From: Cinclus cinclus
Taxonomy: Eukaryota; Chordata; Aves; Passeriformes; Cinclidae
Direction of reading: 5' to 3'
Assembly (NCBI RefSeq): GCF_963662255.1
Contig: NC_085050.1
Location: 17,917,662 to 17,981,661, forward strand
Length of the DNA: 64,000 bases
The translations under genes and the position numbers were made by a program. The notes beneath the pieces are model-generated. The model searched no databases and was not told the origin of the DNA. It was given only the letters and a program-made list of their open reading frames with translations. How positions within the stretch are numbered: position 1 is the stretch's first letter; each line of letters opens with the position of its first letter. This document shows, piece after piece, positions 30,946 through 43,959 of the stretch.

Positions 30946-31527
30946 TGTCATGGTTTAACTAAGCACCACACAGCCACTCACCCACTCCATCCACCATTGG
31001 CATGGGAAGAGAATGAGAAGGGGTAAAGTGAAAAAGAAGCTTGTGGGTTGAGATAAGAACAGTGTAATAATCAAAATGATATAATAATAAAAATTTGTAA
31101 AAAATAAGGAAAATATGGGAAAGAGATAACAAAGACAGAAGAAGTTAAAACCCCAGAAAGACTAATGATGCAAATGAAAACAATCACTCACCACCAACTC
31201 ACTGGTACCCAACAAAATCCCGAGCAGCAGCCCACCCACCAGACTTCCTCCTCTCCCATTTTTATATGCTGAGTGTGATGCCATCTGGTATGGAACATCC
31301 TTTTGGGCAGTTGTCAGCTGTCACAGCCATGTCTCCGTCCAATGTTTTGTGTACCTCCAGCCTGCTCACTGATGGGATGAGGCGAGAACAAGAAGGTCCT
31401 TTGACACTGTATATGCACTGCTCAGCAGTAACTAGAACATCTCCATACCTGTTCTCAGCACAAGTGTACCTGTTCTCACCACATCATCTACAATAAATTT
31501 AACTCTATGCCCACAAAAATCTGAACA
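30946..31527 (-). mobile_element. Solo LTR of an avian endogenous retrovirus (antisense)
   Basis: It starts TGTCATGGTTTAACTAAGCA, followed by CACCACACAGCC and GTGGGTTGAGATAAGAACAG. It continues with TTTTATATGCTGAGTGTGATG and CTCAGCAGTAACTAGAACATC, and ends near AATTTAACTCTATGCCCACA...AACA. This is the antisense form of a widespread avian LTR whose sense strand begins with a GGGATAGAGTTAATTTTC-type motif. The same family occurs in the opposite orientation at 39674-40198. At 582 bp it looks nearly full length. I found no internal retroviral genes and no matching target-site duplication (flanks CCATG and ACTGA). Confidence 0.85.
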
Positions 31528-34500
31528 ACTGATGAGTTGTCTAGAATCCTCCCTTCTCCATCCTCTTCCCTCATAAACCTTAATGGACTGATATTTGTGC
31601 GTTCCTATTATCACAAACTTCCCAGAATTCGAAGGTCATGGAAAAGCACATTATCTTTAGAAGGACAGGCTGAAAACAGTGCAAAGACTAGGCAAACTGA
31701 CTCACAGGCTGAGAATATCAGTGTCTCACAGTCCTTTCCCTTTGGAAGAAGGAGATACAAGGATGAACAGTTCCTTCTTTAGTTATTTGTACCGAACCAA
31801 GGTGTTCTTGGTACAACATCTTGGCAGAGACTACCTGTTTGGACTGCAAGTCTGATAGTGATGATCAGTAGCATATGAGTAAGAAGAAATTGCAAGAACA
31901 CAACAAATATATAATCAAACACTCCTGAGAATATTCTCTAAGCTTTCTGCAGTTAGTAGCCTGAGACAACAACAGAGCTTTCATTCTCCACATTTTAATT
32001 TATCATGCACCTTTGTTACCGACATGATGTGATACAATCTCACATAGCCTCTGTGCAGCACACCCTCCCCAGGCCGTGCTGGTTTGTCTTTCTACTGTTT
32101 CAGTCCCCTTAACAGCAAGCTTTTGTGAAAAGGATTTTTTCTTACAGGTATAGCTATTGGTGTAAGAGAGATGCTTAGCACTGTGGGTGCCCTCAGTCTG
32201 CCCATAATCATTCAGCCCCTTGCATAATCAGTTTATGTTTCAAAGACTTCTCTTTGTCGTGCTTGGTTTTGCTCACATATTGCATGTTTATATGGGTTCA
32301 AGACCATCCAGTTAAGACTGTCTAAGACTATTTCCATGTTTTGGCTCTCTGATGGACAGAAGTAAAGGCCTTAGAAGCAAATTTGCAAGGTGTGCTCCTA
32401 TGTCAAGTTCTGCCTCATTCTCTTATAAACAGAGCTAAAGACAAATATACAATTACTCTGGATTTCAGTACTTCGGGGCATTGCAGCACCCTGAATCACA
32501 TCTCTTGAAGGGCCAGGCGTCCTCTCACTCATGGATTGCTACCTGTTCTGCAGCTACTCCTACTTCCACTTTTAACATCATGTGCAAATAAAGAACAGAA
32601 AACTAAAATACAGGAAGATACATCACACCTAAGAATACTTTATTTCTTAAATAAAGCTATGTAATCTGCCATCTCCAGTCATCTCCAAAGCTGATGCCTA
32701 TCAGCAACATTAGACATTAAAACATTGATATTCCTATAATAAAAACAAACAAAAAAACCAAACCAACAACAACAAAAAAACTACCCAAACAAAACAAAAC
32801 CAAACAAAAACAATCAAACAAAACCTCAAATAAAAAAACAAACAAAAATACACTAAGGAAAAAATGAAAAGCAGCTCAGTATTGTGGGACAGTAATCAGC
32901 AGTTTATTTTTTTTTATCTCAACAGTAGGTAAGGAAGAAAAAAAGTCACGTAACTTATGCACATTTCAGTTTTCCATTCTGCAAAATGTGAATTGAAAAA
33001 TTGAGCTCTTCTAGAAAGTAAAATTAAAATTTTAGGTAATTCATGCAGATTAATTTATGAAGATTAATATAGAAGAGGGAAACTGGGTACCAACACTACC
33101 TAATCTACACTGTCATTAACATTACATTTCTCTTTTGTAGCATGTTTAGTAGAACACCTCTGTCATACTTAATAGTACATAAATGCATAATAAAAAGAGA
33201 GTCCAACCATTTCCAGAGCTGTTGCTCACAGCTGTTTAGAACAAGAGTAAAGAATGGTATTCCTTGATCCTCTCTGTCGCCAGCTCTTGCTGGACTGGAT
33301 GAGATACTTTCCTATGAACCCCTTCTCTGCTCTTTCTAGAGATCTTGATATGTTTTGCAGTTACTTTAGTTATTAAAAAAATCAATTTTTAAGGTTGCTG
33401 TGACCCAGTTATAATGGTAAAACATCTAGTCCTCAGCTTACCAAGGGAATATGCTGAGAAATCAATCTGCAGGATGCAAAGGTTTGATTTGAATAAGAGC
33501 CTGCATGGGTGCAGTTAGAAGCAGCTAAGGCAAAAGTAAACTCCCTCTGCTCTGTATTCTGATATGGAAAAGTTTAGGAAAAGAGAATGGTACAAGGAGA
33601 AAGCTATGATAAATTATCTTTAAGTTCACACTCTCACTCTGCATTCTACATAGCCCTCAGGAGCATAAGTTAATGTTCCAGTAAGATGAAAAAGAGAGAG
33701 AGTTCTGGGAGCTGGTGCCACCTATATACACACTGAATATCAATGTCATTTATTTCACCTGACATGCTTACACAAACATGTTAAACTTCTAGAAAATTAG
33801 CTTTTCATCATACTCTAGAAAGCTGAATTTAAGCTTTGGAAGGAATCCACAGAGCAATTCTTTATTTTTTAGAAAGCTGGCTGCTTTTTGAAATAGGGCA
33901 CTTCTGAGAATAGATACATTGATCGAAGTTATTTTGATCAGGGGACCAAAGGCTTTGTTTTTGGCATGGGTTTTCTATTTATGTTTGTTCTTTTGGTTTT
34001 TTTCTTAGCTTGTTTTCCATGCTTCTTTTCCTTCCCCTCCTTCCCACACGCTTTTTTTTGTTTTGCTTTTGGTTTTGGGTTGTTTTCTCCTTACTGTTGC
34101 ACATAGCATATGCTCCCCACTTTTTCCTTTTGAAACGGAGCATCAGGATGAGCTAGTGCTGCTGTGACTGCAGTTCATCCTGGCTCTGCAGGCAGCACCA
34201 GACACTGGCTCTCTAATCCTGCCTTCCTTCATCTCCTCAGTGCCAGGACACTTGCTAAAAGTAGTGCTGAGGATTTGCAACATGGTGCTTAAAACTCGTG
34301 CTTGGACCACTTTTAAAGTGGAAAGTAGTATCAGTTCCTTAATTCTTTTGGAATTGAGTACTGGTTTCCAGTTCACGAAAGCCAGCAAAGGACCAGTGCC
34401 TTGCATTCCTCACTAGCCTTGGTTGTGTGATTTACAAATGAAGCCTCAGCAGGCTTACTGTCAGTCCCCTATTCCATCCCATCCCCATCTAGATAATATT

Positions 34501-34840
34501 TTTAAATCTAAGCACTTTTGTTCTCAGAGGCAGGTGAGATGCAAGATAAAATATCCATTTTACAACCACCTTTCAAATAAATGGAGAAATATCTGTCAGT
34601 TAAGTTATTCCACCTCTCTCCCCCTCACACAAACATGTAGTATGAAAGTAAATTCTGCAATTAGTCACCTAAATCCTGTAGTCACACCTGTCGTGCTGTG
34701 AATGCTGGCAGATGGTTCAGTGGCCACGGTCTGTGGCTGCAGCTCCAGCTCCCAGCAGGTTCCTGTCCCTGGCAGCCATGGGCAGCAGGATGAGCCGCAC
34801 GCCCAGGGCTGCCCTGCACCACGAGCTTTGCAGCAGGGGC
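31528..34840. other. Intergenic, low-complexity patches only
   Basis: No gene is recognised. The stretch includes an A/C-rich tract at about 32740-32870 built of AAAC- and AAC-like units, and a T-rich tract at about 33960-34140. The remainder looks like unique AT-rich DNA. Confidence 0.7.
32740..32870 (+). repeat. A/C-rich (AAAC)n-like low-complexity tract
   Basis: About 130 bp are made almost only of A and C in AAACAAAC, AACAAC and ACCAAAC permutations, with few G or T. This is a degenerate simple repeat. Confidence 0.8.
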
Positions 34841-34968
34841 GGATTTCTGTGCAGGTACAGAAATCTTCTGTGCAGGTACAGAAATCTTCTGTGCAGGTAC
34901 AGAAGAAATCTTCTGTGCAGGTATAGAAATCTTCTGTGCAGGTACAGAAGAAATCTGTGCAGGTACAG
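34841..34968 (+). repeat. Six-copy minisatellite, 20-24 bp unit
   Basis: The units are AAATCTTCTGTGCAGGTACA plus G (21 bp) or the same preceded by AAG (24 bp). Copies start at 34841, 34861, 34882, 34903, 34927 and 34948. The two complete middle copies (34861-34902) are identical. The fourth copy has one change, GTATAG. All units after the first are multiples of three in length, so several frames stay open through the array and give repeats such as CTCTEDF (minus) or VQVQKSS (plus). No start, splice or family evidence supports translation. Confidence 0.95.
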
Positions 34969-37900
34969 CCTCCCACAGCTGCTGCCTGGCACCGCCGGCT
35001 ACCCTAAGTAAGGGAGCAGTTCTGCCCAGGTGGAAATTTTGTCCCCAGGCTCCCATTCCTAGAAACAGAAATAGGGAGATCAAAAGCCTCTGTTCGGGGC
35101 AGTTGTTAGGTGGATGTTGTTTGGGACAGCTGGCACGGTGGCATCGGGATGCGCACCCATCTGTAAAGTCAAGGCAGATCTCCCCTGGCCCTGATGGAGG
35201 GCAGTTGATCTGCTTGCTGCTGTCTGCCTTCAGACACGAAGCAGTTAATTCCAAGTGTCCGTAATTAGACTTGGTATTACCTCTCAATTTAGGTGAACGA
35301 GGAGCATTCACACCTCTTTCAGTGCTATTATTTCAGCCTTGCTGGCTGGCAGACTCCACGAGACAGCAATGTATCCTTGTCAGAGGGACCAGCTGTCCCT
35401 GCTTAGGTGAAACAGTCCCCTTTTTGTCATTCTGTCCCATTAAAATAATTCATCAACTCTGATGCATTTTATTAGGGGCTAATGGTGCGACCCTGTTTTC
35501 CCTTCAAATGTCCCTATTAATTACTTTTACATATTTTTGTCTGTGTTATACAGTAAAACAATTTGCAATTTTTCTTTTTCTTAATTCTTGAAAATTGGGA
35601 GTAAAACATCTGAAAAAATTTCATAACAAATAACAACACTATTTCTAAGACAAATCCTTTCTGGAGGTAGTAAATGACCACTGAATTATTTTGTCTCTCT
35701 AAATACATTTAAGTTAATTGCTTTCTGGGCAGATGTCTATCACCACCTTCCTCTGAATGGAGTCCAGACAATCCACTCATATATCACAGACCCTATGTTG
35801 GGAGCAACCTGCCTCCAGGTCTTTGGACAGCAGTTAAAGAGACAAAGAAAAGGAAGGTTAGGAATCAGTAACTTTTAAAATAAACCTCTGAAGTTGAATA
35901 CTGCATATTGAAAATACTAAATATTTTAAGACAGAGAGTAAAGCTCTATAGGTAATGCCTGGAAGGGTCCATAATCATACCAAAGCAGATAAAATGAAAG
36001 GCTAGAGAAAAATTTCAGCTCACTGAAATAATTTCTTTTAGAAGTTAGTGAGCTAGATTCGGAGAGAAAAATTCTTTTCTGTGTTCATCTAGGTCTAGAA
36101 GAAATCCTCAAAAAAAATACATTTCCACTTGTTGCTTTGAACACCACACAAGCTACTTACAAGATTTGTAGTCACCTCGTGCAAATTGGACATCACAAAG
36201 CACAGACTGGATCTGTCCCCTTAGATTAGAATGGCATCTTTAATTATTGTCATGAAAGAAGTGGCATGGCTTAAAAATCCATTTGATATATTCATAGGGT
36301 ACATGTATCCCCTACATGTCAGACTAGTCAAAAAAGGCAGCGTGTGCTTTTAGTCCTAATTACTAGACTTCCTATCCCTAATGTGGGGATGAATGGAATG
36401 TCAGTCAATGAAATCAATGTGAAGAAGTGTCATTGTTAGATATTTATGTTGCTTTCCTGTTACAACTCTCTCTTCTCTTGTAAAGTACAATCTCTGGGAC
36501 ATTTCCATTTTGCCAGAAGTTTCAAGTAGATACACACTAAAAATGGGAAACACAATGGATTCCCTAAACCAGCCAGAATTAATCCCTGTTGGACAAGTAC
36601 CTCAGCTCTCTGTGGTACTCCTGTTGATAGAACAGGGGCTTCAAGCCACGTAGGACTCACAGAGACTGAACTTGCTTTTATGGAATACCAAGGTTTGCCT
36701 TAAGCCATCTTTCCTCATAAGGCAGCTCTTCTCTGCCTCCAGCAGAGAGGATGCTGATGGGACAGACATGGTTGGGTTTATAGCTGCTTTCCTCACATCC
36801 CATATGTTTCTCAGCAAGACAGAAGAAGTGGCTCATTATTCGTCATATTGAATGATGCCTAGATTCATCAGTCAGTTCTTCATGAAAGGCTTTATTATCT
36901 CTGCTGCTAAGGGGCTTAAGCTCTAACCTAATTCTTGTGTTTCTTTCAAGAAGATTGTTCTCTCTATAATTATTTTAAATTCAAATGGGTGAGTCCAGTC
37001 AGCTTGATAACAATAAAATAATATATCTGCATCTATAAGAGGAGTCTGAAATTTACCTTTCACATTAACTCTTGTGCCTCTTACTTTTGAGTGTCTAATG
37101 CTAAGAAACTGGTGTGAAACTACACAACTAAGATGTAGGCTCAGGCAGCAAGAACCTGGTTTTCACTAAGTAGATAAACATTCACTGAGACTCAGACTAA
37201 AGGCATAGCTAAACTATAAATGACACAAATCATTGGTATTACACAAAAGAAGCTGAAAATTGAGATGGACTTCCTAAAATGAATTACACATGTACAGGCT
37301 GAGGTAAAGAATGTTTTCCTGGCATATTTTCTGTTTGTCTCCAAGCCACTTCTTGTAAATTACACATGTAAAAGTACATGTCTAGTTATGTAAGCATAAA
37401 CACATGCAAACATATCACATATGTCTTGGATTTGTTCTCCTTTACCACAGTTTTTGCTAATGGTACAAACCATTTTTCTTGGGAGTGCTTTACACTCCCA
37501 AAATCCCAAAAGATTTTAAAGACCTCGTGTTATACCAGGCACAGTCACCTTCCTCTACATGAAAAGAGAACTTTCCTCACTGCCCTCATGGGGAGGAAAA
37601 CTGGAATTTTCCTTGATGATATTCAACTCATACACAGTTTTGGCTATACCAATTTTAAAATTTCAATTATTTCTTTACTAGGAAAGTAATACCACTGAGG
37701 CCCTGAGATTTTCCATGGTTTTAGTGAAATGCAATGGAGTCTTTAACTTCCACCTGAAGAGCTGCCAAAGACAAACAGAAAGGACCTTGGATTTAATGTC
37801 TCATCTAAAGGATATTCTAATGTGTTGGCCTCATTATTCACAGCAGAAAAGACCTTTGTCATGGTCAGATGGCTTTAATGTGTTTCGCATGCTACATAAA

Positions 37901-38849
37901 TTCAAACTTGATGGCTCATTTATTTGTTGGATTGCAGCGTTATTCAACCTAAATGAAGCCTTGGTATTTACTAATAATTTGGGCTCTGGCTGCTGTTTAC
38001 TTAAGCAAGCAATGTCCACTGTCTTCTCTGTTGTCTGCATTAAGTTTGGACTCTACTAGCTCAAAGAATATTATAGAAAGGGCAAAAAATTTGCAGAGAA
38101 AATAGCTTTTCATTTGGGGACAATTATTTATCTTAGCCTTGAAAGATAAGTATTGCAATATTGCAGTCCCTGACATCAATTTTCTCAGTGTCAGAAACAA
38201 CTCAGACTTCATCTAAGCTTCAAAGTACCCCCATGAGGAAGTGAATCATCGTTATCAAATATTTTGAAAAAGGGCAAATTTGAGGTAAGAGGAGGCTAGA
38301 CTCCTTATTCCATGTCAAGAAGAGACTAAGATGCTTCCAGAATCTGAATCTGTGTTTTAATCTTGGGACCAGACCATATTTCCTTTTATGACGTGACAAT
38401 ATTCTTTGATGAAGCTACATACACCAATTACCAAACTATGTAGTGACACCACAGCAGAAGTGCTCAGAACACAGAGATTCTCTTCTGCTGTCTGAAAAAT
38501 GAGACTATAGGGCTATAATGAGGAACTATGTAACTATGAACTGTGTGATTACATACAGTGTGCATGCTCTATTCTACCCTTTCATGTGAAGTTTCTTAAA
38601 TCTAAATGTCATAGGGGAATTCAAGTTGAACTCTCCCAAAGCTGATTTTAAAGTCCTCACGTAGATGGGTATTGTGAGAGCAATCCTGACATTAACAGCT
38701 ACCCATTAGATCAAAAAGACTCCAAAGAATCCTACTGTGCCACCTTAGATCCAGTTAGAAACATGAGTAAATATCCATAGTCAAGGCAAAAGATACTCAT
38801 CCTTCCTGCAGAAACAGACAAGTGGATTTTAATAAACTGAATAGCCACA
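34969..38849. other. Intergenic, no gene recognised
   Basis: The first 270 bp are moderately GC-rich, continuing from the minisatellite. The rest is AT-rich with no recognisable exon or repeat family. Confidence 0.65.
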
Positions 38850-39110
38850 CTCAGGGGAAACTTCATAGCCATTTCAACCAAGAGGTTTAGGTTGGATGTC
38901 AAGAAAAGGCTCTTCACCCTGAGGATGGTTGGGCACTGGAACAGGCTTTCCAGGGAAGTGATCACAGCACCAAATCTGAGAGAGTTCCAGATGCATTTGG
39001 ACAATGCTCTCAGGCATATGGTGGAATTCTTGGAGTTTCCTGTGAAGGGCCAGGAGTTGGACTTTGTCAGTCCTTGTGACTCCCTTCCAACACAGGTTAT
39101 TCTATGAGTC
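38850..39110 (+). mobile_element. CR1 LINE 3' fragment
   Basis: The sense-strand CR1 3' end is recognisable from CTCAGGGGAAACTTCATAGC, GAGGTTTAGGTTGGATGTCA, GGCACTGGAACAGGCTTTCC and GTGACTCCCTTCCAACACAG, ending TTATTCTATGAGTC. Relative to the usual CR1 there is an internal deletion between the first two motifs. It is 5'-truncated, and its open frame is not functional. Confidence 0.9.
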
Positions 39111-39673
39111 CATGAAAAGCTCAAACTGATGATGGGATTCAGAGTGGAACAGGATTATGGCTAATTCACAGGTAGGAAATATGGAACTGTAGTATAAACA
39201 GCAAATGTATTTATGCTATTAATTGCAATTTCAAGTTATATACATGGGCATGAATTTTCCCTTTCCTTGTAGATCCCAGAAGGGAATAACTTTAAAACTA
39301 GGAAAAATAATTTTTCTGGCATTGAACATGAGCATTCTTGGGCCAGTTCTCCCAGTCAATTTTCACTATGAAGCAGCTGCTCCTTGCTGGATCTTCAGCC
39401 AGTTAATAATTTTCTACTCTACCAAATAACTTTTCGAGTGGTTTATTAAGTGATTAGGAGTCTGCTCATATAAATCAAGTGGATTTCATTATCTCAGCAC
39501 CAGTAATTCAGCCCTGTATCAGAAGGAAAGGTGTACCTGGAAGTACAACACAGACTCCTTACTCAATACTTGTCACTTTTCTCTTGGAATTGCAAACCAC
39601 ATTAGCTATGACACAAATCCGTTTTCTCTTTTCCCTCTCTGTAAAGGGCTATGTCAGCATCCAGTCTTGCAAG
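39111..39673. other. Intergenic, no gene recognised
   Basis: Short AT-rich spacer between a CR1 fragment and a solo LTR. Nothing else is recognised. Confidence 0.7.
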
Positions 39674-40198
39674 GGTATTGGGTTTGGTTGAGATAGAGCT
39701 AATTTTCCTCAAAATAGCTTGTATGGTGCTTTTGTTTGTACTTATGGCCAGAGCACTGTTGATAACACAAAGACGTTTTAGCCACTGCACAGCAGTGCTT
39801 ACAACAGAGATCTTTTCTGCCTCATCCCACACTACCAGCAAAAGGAGGCTGGGGTGCACAAGGATCTGGGGGGGACACAGCCAGCACAGCTGACCCCAAC
39901 TGACCCCAGGGATATTCCATACCCTGTGGCAACATGCTCAGCAATAAACAGAGGACCTAAGCGATTCCAAAGATTCTGTTGCCTGCAGCATTGGGCTATG
40001 GTCTGCTGGTGAGCTGTGACTGCTTTTTTATCACAGGTTGTCTGTGCCCCTATTTCCTACCTCCACCTAAACTGTCTTTATCTCATCTCATGGGTTTTCT
40101 TGCTTTTTCCCCTCCAATTATCTCTGCCCTCCTACTGCAGGGGAGCAAATGGCTGCATGGGTATGAGGGTACAGCTTCCTACCAGGGTACACACCACA
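39674..40198 (+). mobile_element. Solo LTR, same family as 30.9 kb, sense orientation
   Basis: The order of motifs is the sense form of the LTR at 30946-31527. It runs GAGATAGAGCTAATTTTCCT, GTTGATAACACAAAGACGTT, CACTGCACAGCAGTGCTTAC, GGGGTGCACAAGGATCTGGG and AGGGATATTCCATACCCTGT, then an AATAAA near 39945. Its ends align with GGTA (for TGTA) and CA. The flanking 5-mers GCAAG (39669-39673) and GCAGG (40199-40203) differ by one base and look like a decayed 5-bp target-site duplication. No retroviral internal region is present, so this is a solo LTR left by recombination. Confidence 0.85.
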
Positions 40199-41228
40199 GC
40201 AGGGTACAAGTTGTTATGCAAACTGTTCATAGTTTCTGGAAATTTCCTGACTCACCTTCCTTTTGGAAGAAGAGTAGAAGTTTCCTCCTCAGTAGCTTTT
40301 GGGTGACCTTAGTTGGGCAAGTTCATCACTGTGAGAAAATGGTGTCCCCAGGGTCAGATTATTTCTATGTTCTTCATCAACATTCTCATCTGATTTCTTG
40401 CTTCAAGCTCACTAGCTTGAGTTAGCCCCTCACTCACAAACACACCAGTACAGTGACATTCACAAGAGTTAATGTCATCATAATCTCATGCCTTAGGATC
40501 AACAAGTTTGCTTAAGATTTTAGTGTCATATACTAGGAATATGAAAGTTATAAAAAGCTACAAAAAGCATGAAATATTTTCACTGTATTTGAAACTAACA
40601 TTGAAATGCACCCCTTGTATATTGATTTTACTTTGTTGCCTGTAACATGTACCAGCAGTGGAAAAGGATTCTGAAGTGAGCAAATCAATGGGATATTTTG
40701 GATTTTTATGGTGAGATACCTCTGCCACAACCATTACACTTTTTCCAGTGAAACCATTATACATCTTTGCACTGATCCAGCTTTACACATCATGAACACA
40801 ACCTGTTCTTGGCATGGTAAGAGACCTGGGCCTTGCCACAATCTGAATCTGCTTCAGGATGTTCATAACAAGCATAGCAGATCTTCAGTAGAATTACTCA
40901 AGTATACTTCTGTTAACAAAATTTGGTAATCCTCCAATAAAAACATCCAACCCATATCTGGTTTCTACCACATCCTGCATAACCTTATAATCCTCAAATT
41001 TAATAACATCTGCAGGTTTGGGGAATAAAGTCTTGCAAGTGACAAGACAGATAACAACTCAGGGGAGGGAGACATGGAGGCTGAAGATGGAAAGAAGGTT
41101 TGTAACAAAATCAAGGGACAAAGAAAATGGAGTTGTATCCCTTTATTCCCCCTGCATCTATTAGAACAGTTTCTGATGCAAAGGACTGCCTTCCCTTCAA
41201 GGTTACAGTAAAATATTTCTGTGTTTTT

Positions 41229-41268
<40 letters not shown>

Positions 41269-43959
41269 TGCATGCATGCTAATGCTGGGAGTAGCAACAA
41301 CAACCAATCCAAGAATTTCTTCATGTGCCCTGGAAAACAGCTGGTTATCCTATTTAACTGGAACTGAAAGACTCCACATTCATAAAACATCCCAGCAGGA
41401 GTCTTATTTTGTACAAATGTGTGCAAACTTCAGGGGGGAAATCTGCACCAGCGTACCTCATTATATCTAATGGAATACTATTAAGAACTCCATGCCCTAT
41501 GAGCTGAAAGCCTTTCTGTAAGCAGGTGGCATTCTCAGTCTTGCCTGTTAATGCAGACACAGGAGCTGATAAAATCAGAGTGCCTTCATGTGTTTGCCTC
41601 CTATCTATCCTCTGTTTTTCTAGAGCCAAACATCCAGTTTCAGAGATGCTCGAATCATTTGTGCTGCTGGGCTGAAACTAGTGAGATTCTCCTGGTTGGA
41701 GATCAGAACCCACAGAACCATGCTGCACCTCTGTGCAGATCCTTAAACCTGGCACCATTTGGGGAGTTTTTTTGTTCCATTCCACAGCTAAAAGAAAGGA
41801 AGAAAAAAAATGTAAATATAAAAAATACTAAGAGCATCTTCAGCTAGAAGTGACTATTCCTACATGGTTTTACTCAGAATGGCCCATGACTTTAATAATT
41901 TATTTATTTGCTAATTAATCTTCTCAGGGGAGGAATTCAGGTACAAATATTTACCTCAGATAAAACCTTCAGAGTTTTCAAAATGTTTGTTAACACTCTC
42001 AAGGTGAGTAATTTCGAATTTATTTCAATTTAGCGATTCATATATTTTTAATGCAATTTTCCTAAAAATGGCTCACTCATACTGTGGCCCATTTGAGAGT
42101 ACAAGAAAAAAAATCTTAATGACTTCCACTAAAATGTCAAAATGATTTTAAACAAGGCAAAACCAGGTTGTGTTCTTAATCCTGAACATCTGATCTCCAA
42201 AACCATTTGCCATGGAAGAATTTAAACATGTGCACAGGCTTACAAAAGCTGCACAAAACTAAGAGGTGTTAAGGTCAGATGAGGGCTGGAACCTCTGCAA
42301 TTTCAGAGTGTAAATAGGATTTAGGAGTCTGTGTTTTCACTGAGAGAACAAAATTGGATATAATGAACACACATTGTTAAAATTCATCAGCCTCTCAGGG
42401 TTTCAGTTATTCTTGCAAAAGTCAACCACTGGGATAAATATGGCTGAAAAGGTGGGAAGCCACTTTACCATAAAAACTATTTTTATTCGGCAAAAGGTTG
42501 CATTTTTCAAATTTTATAATGTCTGCTGTTCTTAAAGTACAAATTCAAAGGTTTTACAACAAACTGTTTTGAAAAGTACTCAGTGGCTCAGGTCCTGAAC
42601 TACACTCAGTTTTCAATGGAGGTGGGTATCCAACATAGATAACCCATAGCTTTTTGTTACTGTTTATTCTACAGTAGCATACCACACCATCTGAGGTGAA
42701 ATAGCTGCTCTGAGAAAGCCTCCAGGAGATCAAGGGCTCTCCTGCACCTTGCTGAGTTCAAGGATGAGGATCCTCCTGGATGCTGCTGAGTGTTGACTCC
42801 AGCAAGAGCCCACGGTTGTCTCCAACCAGGGCTGCCACTCAACAGCCCCTGCCTCCACACAGAGAGCCCTTTGCTGGGCTCTCACCAGAACAGGAGCTGC
42901 TCCAGGTGTTAAAGCCAGGTGGGCTTTTGTCCTCCTGGAACATGACTGCCCTCAGGTTCTGTTGAGCTCTAGTGCAGAGCAGAGCCCACGGTGCCTGCAG
43001 GTGCCTCCAAGGATTTAAGAGTTATCAGGGTCTCTGATATGAGCCATGGGAGAACCAGGATCCTCCTGAATTTGTAAATAAAGCATTAGGGTGTTTCACT
43101 TTATTCATTTAGTGACTTGACAAGCACCTATGATTCTACATTTAAATGCAAACTTAAGAATGAGTTTAATTTTCCCGGTTTTGGCAAGGTATGCCTTCAG
43201 TACTGGCAACTGTAATGAAGTGGTGGGGAATATGGGTGAACTGGGAGACTTTCACAAACAAGTGCTGCTTGCAAGAAATAAGAGGGTCAGAAATGGGAAC
43301 CTCTGGAAATTTATTTTTTCTAGCTAGCATGAATTAACCTAATCCTTGCTTCTATTGGCTCTTTTGGAAGAAGGGAGAAAGCAATGTGTGTACTTAAATG
43401 GTGGCTTTTTGTTAGTTTTTGTTATTTTTGTATGCTCAAGGTTTCAGACACCACTTAGTGCCAGGCAACTCTTCAAAGATATTTTGCTTTTCCCAGGATA
43501 ATAACAGTAATGAAGATTCTTTGAGATAGAGCCAGCAAATGATTTTTGTTCCTATGAAGTCTGAAAATTCTGTAATGACAAGTGTGGCTTAATCCAGGAT
43601 TCACAGCCACAGAAAAACATCTAAAAGAGGCAAACTTCTTGCATTCTGAAAGTGTACCTGAAAGGGAATGGATAGAATGTCAGAAAAGGAAATGGATGAA
43701 AGCAAACAGGAACTTTTTATTTCCTTTCTATAGCAAAATAATCAGTCTTGCACACAGAGAAGGAGTAGGTGATTATCTGAATGAACTTTGCTGAATATCT
43801 CAACTAATATCTCATGGGACATTCTTACATACAAGCCAATCTTGATCACACTCTTATAAAGCAGGTATGGGGATGGAGGGAAATCTGTGCCAGTTTGGAA
43901 ATCATTCAGTTCCCAATAGGGAACGCAACTTGTCTTGGGTGCAGAAGTTTGTCTATTCA
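40199..43959. other. Intergenic, no gene recognised
   Basis: It includes a T33 homopolymer (41233-41265) and a locally GC-richer patch (about 42660-43040) with open frames on both strands but no recognised product or repeat family. Confidence 0.65.
41233..41265 (+). repeat. Poly(T) run of 33
   Basis: This is an uninterrupted T33 homopolymer. No retroposed sequence with flanking duplications is recognised next to it. Confidence 0.95.

Noticed and set aside
34665..35311. Open frames of 90-209 codons with Cys-Thr-Glu-Asp or Val-Gln-Lys-Ser repeats
   Set aside because: They are produced by the minisatellite, whose units are multiples of 3 bp, and are open in several frames on both strands. There is no start context, splice pattern or family match.
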